Below are positions 6,133 to 7,585 of a stretch of 7,585 nucleotides of DNA, one piece after another (position 1 is the first letter of the stretch; each line of letters begins with the position of its first letter). The DNA lies in contig JAEDJF010000071.1 of assembly GCA_016296485.1 (NCBI GenBank), positions 1 to 7,585 on the forward strand, read 5' to 3'. Source of the DNA: Oscillospiraceae bacterium (GTDB taxonomy: Bacteria; Bacillota; Clostridia; Oscillospirales; Ruminococcaceae). The notes beneath the pieces are model-generated. The model was given only the letters and a program-made list of their open reading frames with translations. It made no database searches and was not told the DNA's origin. A program made the translations under genes and the position numbers.

Positions 6133-7083
6133 TTATAAAGTAAGGAAAGCGAGGTAGCAGGCGATTATTCCCACCGGGCAGATTATTCCGGTGAACTTGT
6201 TTCTGAACTTGAAGAGCACCAGGGCGAGCACCGACGCGATGGACGCGAAGATTACGAGGTTCATGGTCGAGACGTCGCTGATGGCGTAAATTCCGCCGCC
6301 GCTGTAGAAGAAGTCCGCCACAGAGAGAATCGTGAAGTTGAAAAGGCAGCTTCCGACGATGTTGCCCACGGCGATGTCGTAGTTTTTGATTTTAAAGAGG
6401 TTCCAGGTGGAGGCGGTTTCGGGAAGCGAAGTCGCAACGCCGAGGAAAATCGCCCCGGCGACGGTCTTGCCGAGGTTCAGCCTTACGCTGAGCTCGTCCG
6501 TAATATAGGTGAGGAGAATGCTGAAAACGACGATTCCGACGCTCACTATTGAGAAACGGACGATAATCTGTTTTTTCGTAAGGGTGACTTCGTCGCCGTC
6601 GTCGCTCTCCTCGGAGGTTCCGCCGAAACGGTACATCACCCAGACGGTGAGCACATAGAGGAGAATTATAAGAATTGAAGTGACGCTGACGCTACCGACG
6701 TCGAAGCCGAGCACGTTGTACTTATTGAGAAGTATGAGTCCGCTCATTGCGACGACGGAAAGCGCCACGACGGTATGGATTTTCGCTAGCTTGCATTTCG
6801 CGAAGGCGACCACCGCCGTCAAGAGGAACACGCTGAGCATCGCGTAGTTAAAAAGGTTGCTTCCGAGGATATTGCCGATGCAAAGTCCCGGCTGGTCGAG
6901 CATCAGCGTTGAGGAGATGCTTGTGAAAAGCTCCGGGAGCGAGGTCACGGCGGAAAGGAGTATTCCGCCGAGGAACGCGCCGGAAAGCGCCGTCGTCTTG
7001 TCGAGCATATCAACGTACTGGGACGCCTTTACGGAGAGCACCGTCACCAGCGCCGCCACCGCGAGATAGATAATATAAATCAA
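6133..7083 (-). CDS. CaCA-family Na+/Ca2+ exchanger-like membrane protein
   Basis: Members of this family move Ca2+ (or related cations) out across the cytoplasmic membrane in exchange for Na+ or H+. The 316-residue protein has two inverted alpha repeats. The first has TSLPEL (47-52) and GNILGSNLFN (70-79); the second has ATSLPET (217-223) and GNIVGSCLFN (240-249). The acidic ion-binding residues are E51 and E222. About ten membrane segments are visible, split by a hydrophilic acidic loop (about 153-171, TSEESDDGDE) that separates the repeats, as in YrbG-type exchangers. The length is normal for bacterial members. The start is a TTG (7081-7083); AAAAGGA (7094-7100) lies 10 bases upstream. An ATG 10 bases further up is out of frame. 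The gene has its own promoter at 7125-7153 and converges on ybaK. Ion specificity (Ca2+, Na+, K+ or H+) cannot be settled from sequence. Confidence 0.93.
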   Translation of the reverse strand: MIYIIYLAVAALVTVLSVKASQYVDMLDKTTALSGAFLGGILLSAVTSLPELFTSISSTLMLDQPGLCIGNILGSNLFNYAMLSVFLLTAVVAFAKCKLAKIHTVVALSVVAMSGLILLNKYNVLGFDVGSVSVTSILIILLYVLTVWVMYRFGGTSEESDDGDEVTLTKKQIIVRFSIVSVGIVVFSILLTYITDELSVRLNLGKTVAGAIFLGVATSLPETASTWNLFKIKNYDIAVGNIVGSCLFNFTILSVADFFYSGGGIYAISDVSTMNLVIFASIASVLALVLFKFRNKFTGIICPVGIIACYLAFLTL

Positions 7084-7124
7084 TGTTTTTCATTCCTTTT
7101 AAAATATTTTTGTCTAACTTGATT

Positions 7125-7153
7125 ATTGTACCACCCGGCGGTTTTTATGTCAA
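7125..7153 (-). promoter_or_regulatory. Near-consensus SigA promoter of the exchanger gene
   Basis: On the minus strand TTGACA (7148-7153, perfect) and TACAAT (7125-7130) are 17 bases apart, with TG giving an extended -10. The start is expected near 7118, leaving a leader of about 35 bases with no room for a riboswitch. The spacer and the base before it hold an imperfect 13-base palindrome, ACCACCCGGCGGT (7130-7142), which could bind a regulator but may be chance. Confidence 0.9.
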
Positions 7154-7201
7154 GATTGGGAGATTTTTGTTTACATTTCCGGGAATTTTGTGACAGGGAA
7201 A

Positions 7202-7249
7202 CGCAGGAATGCGCGGCGCGGGCGCGGGCGCGGTCATAGGCGCAGGAAT
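7202..7249. repeat. Direct repeat CGCAGGAAT flanking a CGCGGG tandem
   Basis: CGCAGGAAT occurs at 7202-7210 and again at 7241-7249, 39 bases apart. Between them, 7212-7234 is four near-copies of a CGCGGG unit. The GC density is well above that of the adjacent exchanger promoter region. Confidence 0.6.
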
Positions 7250-7263
7250 TTCCGAGGGCTTTC

Positions 7264-7315
7264 GCCGTGGGAAGATGAAACACGGCAAAGCCGTAGGGGC
7301 GAATATTATCCGCCC
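7264..7315. repeat. Overlapping inverted repeats ending in a GGGCG/CGCCC palindrome
   Basis: GCCGTG (7264-7269) can pair with CACGGC (7281-7286), or ACGGC (7282-7286) can pair with GCCGT (7290-7294), so two hairpins compete. Next, GGGCG (7297-7301) and CGCCC (7311-7315) enclose the AT-rich centre AATATTATC. This last palindrome resembles short intergenic palindromes that I recall from clostridial genomes; the recollection is not verified. Confidence 0.4.
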
Positions 7316-7454
7316 GGAACTTCCCTGCGAGGGGCTGGGGGTGGGTCGCGGAGCGCGCGGCGTACGACTTGCGCCGTTTTTTCGGATGCGGTCGCGCTTT
7401 CGGCTCGCTATGACAGCTCGCCGATGTGACCTATCGTGGGAAAATCTGTGCGGG

Positions 7455-7468
7455 GCGGCGGGAGCCGC
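7455..7468. other. GNRA-capped hairpin
   Basis: GCGGC (7455-7459) and GCCGC (7464-7468) enclose GGGA, a GNRA-type tetraloop if read as plus-strand RNA. An alternative longer-range pairing is GGGGCG (7452-7457) with CGCCCC (7481-7486); the two overlap and would compete. Confidence 0.4.
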
Positions 7469-7506
7469 TGTCCGGTCGAGCGCCCCCAGCTCCGTTTCGA
7501 TGGCAT

Positions 7507-7581
7507 CGTGCGAAACTCATTTTGCACGGTTTTGTCGGGAACCTCCCCCTGATGGGGGAGCATCGTTTGCGGGAGCAAACG
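7507..7581. repeat. Three consecutive hairpins at the right end
   Basis: The first is CGTGCGAAA (7507-7515) with TTTTGCACG (7520-7528), 9 bp including one G-U pair, loop CTCA. The second is CTCCCCC (7543-7549) with GGGGGAG (7554-7560), loop TGAT. The third is CGTTTGC (7564-7570) with GCAAACG (7575-7581), loop GGGA. None is followed by a T run within the window, so they are not clear terminators. The array may continue past the window edge. Confidence 0.55.
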
Positions 7582-7585
7582 CAAG

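Larger units (their letters stand above)
7154..7585. other. Gene-less GC-rich stretch upstream of the exchanger promoter
   Basis: I see no gene with coding character and a ribosome binding site on either strand of these roughly 430 bases. Open frames here are short and read as Arg/Gly/Ser-rich low-complexity sequence. The stretch contains a CGCGGG tandem, an imperfect GGGCG/CGCCC palindrome, and at least four compact hairpins, listed separately. It may be intergenic repeat material or an unrecognised structured RNA. No tRNA, rRNA, SRP or 6S-like signature was seen. Confidence 0.6.

Noticed and set aside
7190..7429. 79-codon plus-strand open frame beginning with GTG
   Set aside because: It has no Shine-Dalgarno and gives an Arg/Ser-rich low-complexity product across repeat-like DNA.
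7507..7581. CRISPR array
   Set aside because: The stems differ in sequence, so there is no repeated unit with regular spacers and no cas gene.

Overview
The window reads as a chromosomal segment of a Bacillota, most likely class Clostridia and plausibly an uncultured gut member of the Oscillospirales. The evidence is purine-rich Shine-Dalgarno sequences, SigA-type promoters, moderately GC-rich genes, a GlnRS/GluRS pair, and a clostridial-looking stand-alone 2-oxoacid-dehydrogenase-E2-like protein. The taxon is an inference from gene character, not from a marker gene. I see no transposase, phage gene, CRISPR array, tRNA or rRNA.

Left part (1-2304, minus strand): gltX (glutamyl-tRNA synthetase, complete) is followed by glnS (glutaminyl-tRNA synthetase, first 206 codons only, running off the left edge). 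The two look co-transcribed from a promoter at 2349-2377 and are separated by 38 bases that hold a tight hairpin. Both enzymes have a non-canonical last residue in the class I HIGH motif: HLGN in GltX and HIGS in GlnRS.

Divergent spacer (2305-2563): it carries the gltX promoter, with an inverted repeat astride its -10, and an extended -10 promoter for the rightward genes. The rightward leader has two hairpins, one at the predicted 5' end and one just before the ribosome binding site.

Middle part (2564-6093, plus strand): four closely spaced genes look like one operon. They encode a lipoyl-less E2/chloramphenicol-acetyltransferase-fold protein with the catalytic His replaced by Glu, an MFS/GPH-SLC45-like transporter, a membrane-anchored glycerophosphodiester phosphodiesterase, and a YbaK/EbsC-type Cys-tRNA(Pro) deacylase. 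The last three are joined by very short spacing or overlaps. A bidirectional terminator at 6098-6128 ends this operon and the convergent gene.

Right part (6133-7585): a minus-strand CaCA-family Na+/Ca2+ exchanger with its own near-consensus promoter, then about 430 bases with no gene I can support. That stretch has a GC-rich short tandem repeat and a run of hairpins, and looks like intergenic repeat material or an unrecognised structured RNA.

Most of the window is housekeeping: aminoacylation, tRNA proofreading, ion and solute transport, and glycerophosphodiester recycling. I do not see a clear new system. The best leads are the E2-like protein and its operon partners, and the hairpin cluster at the right end.
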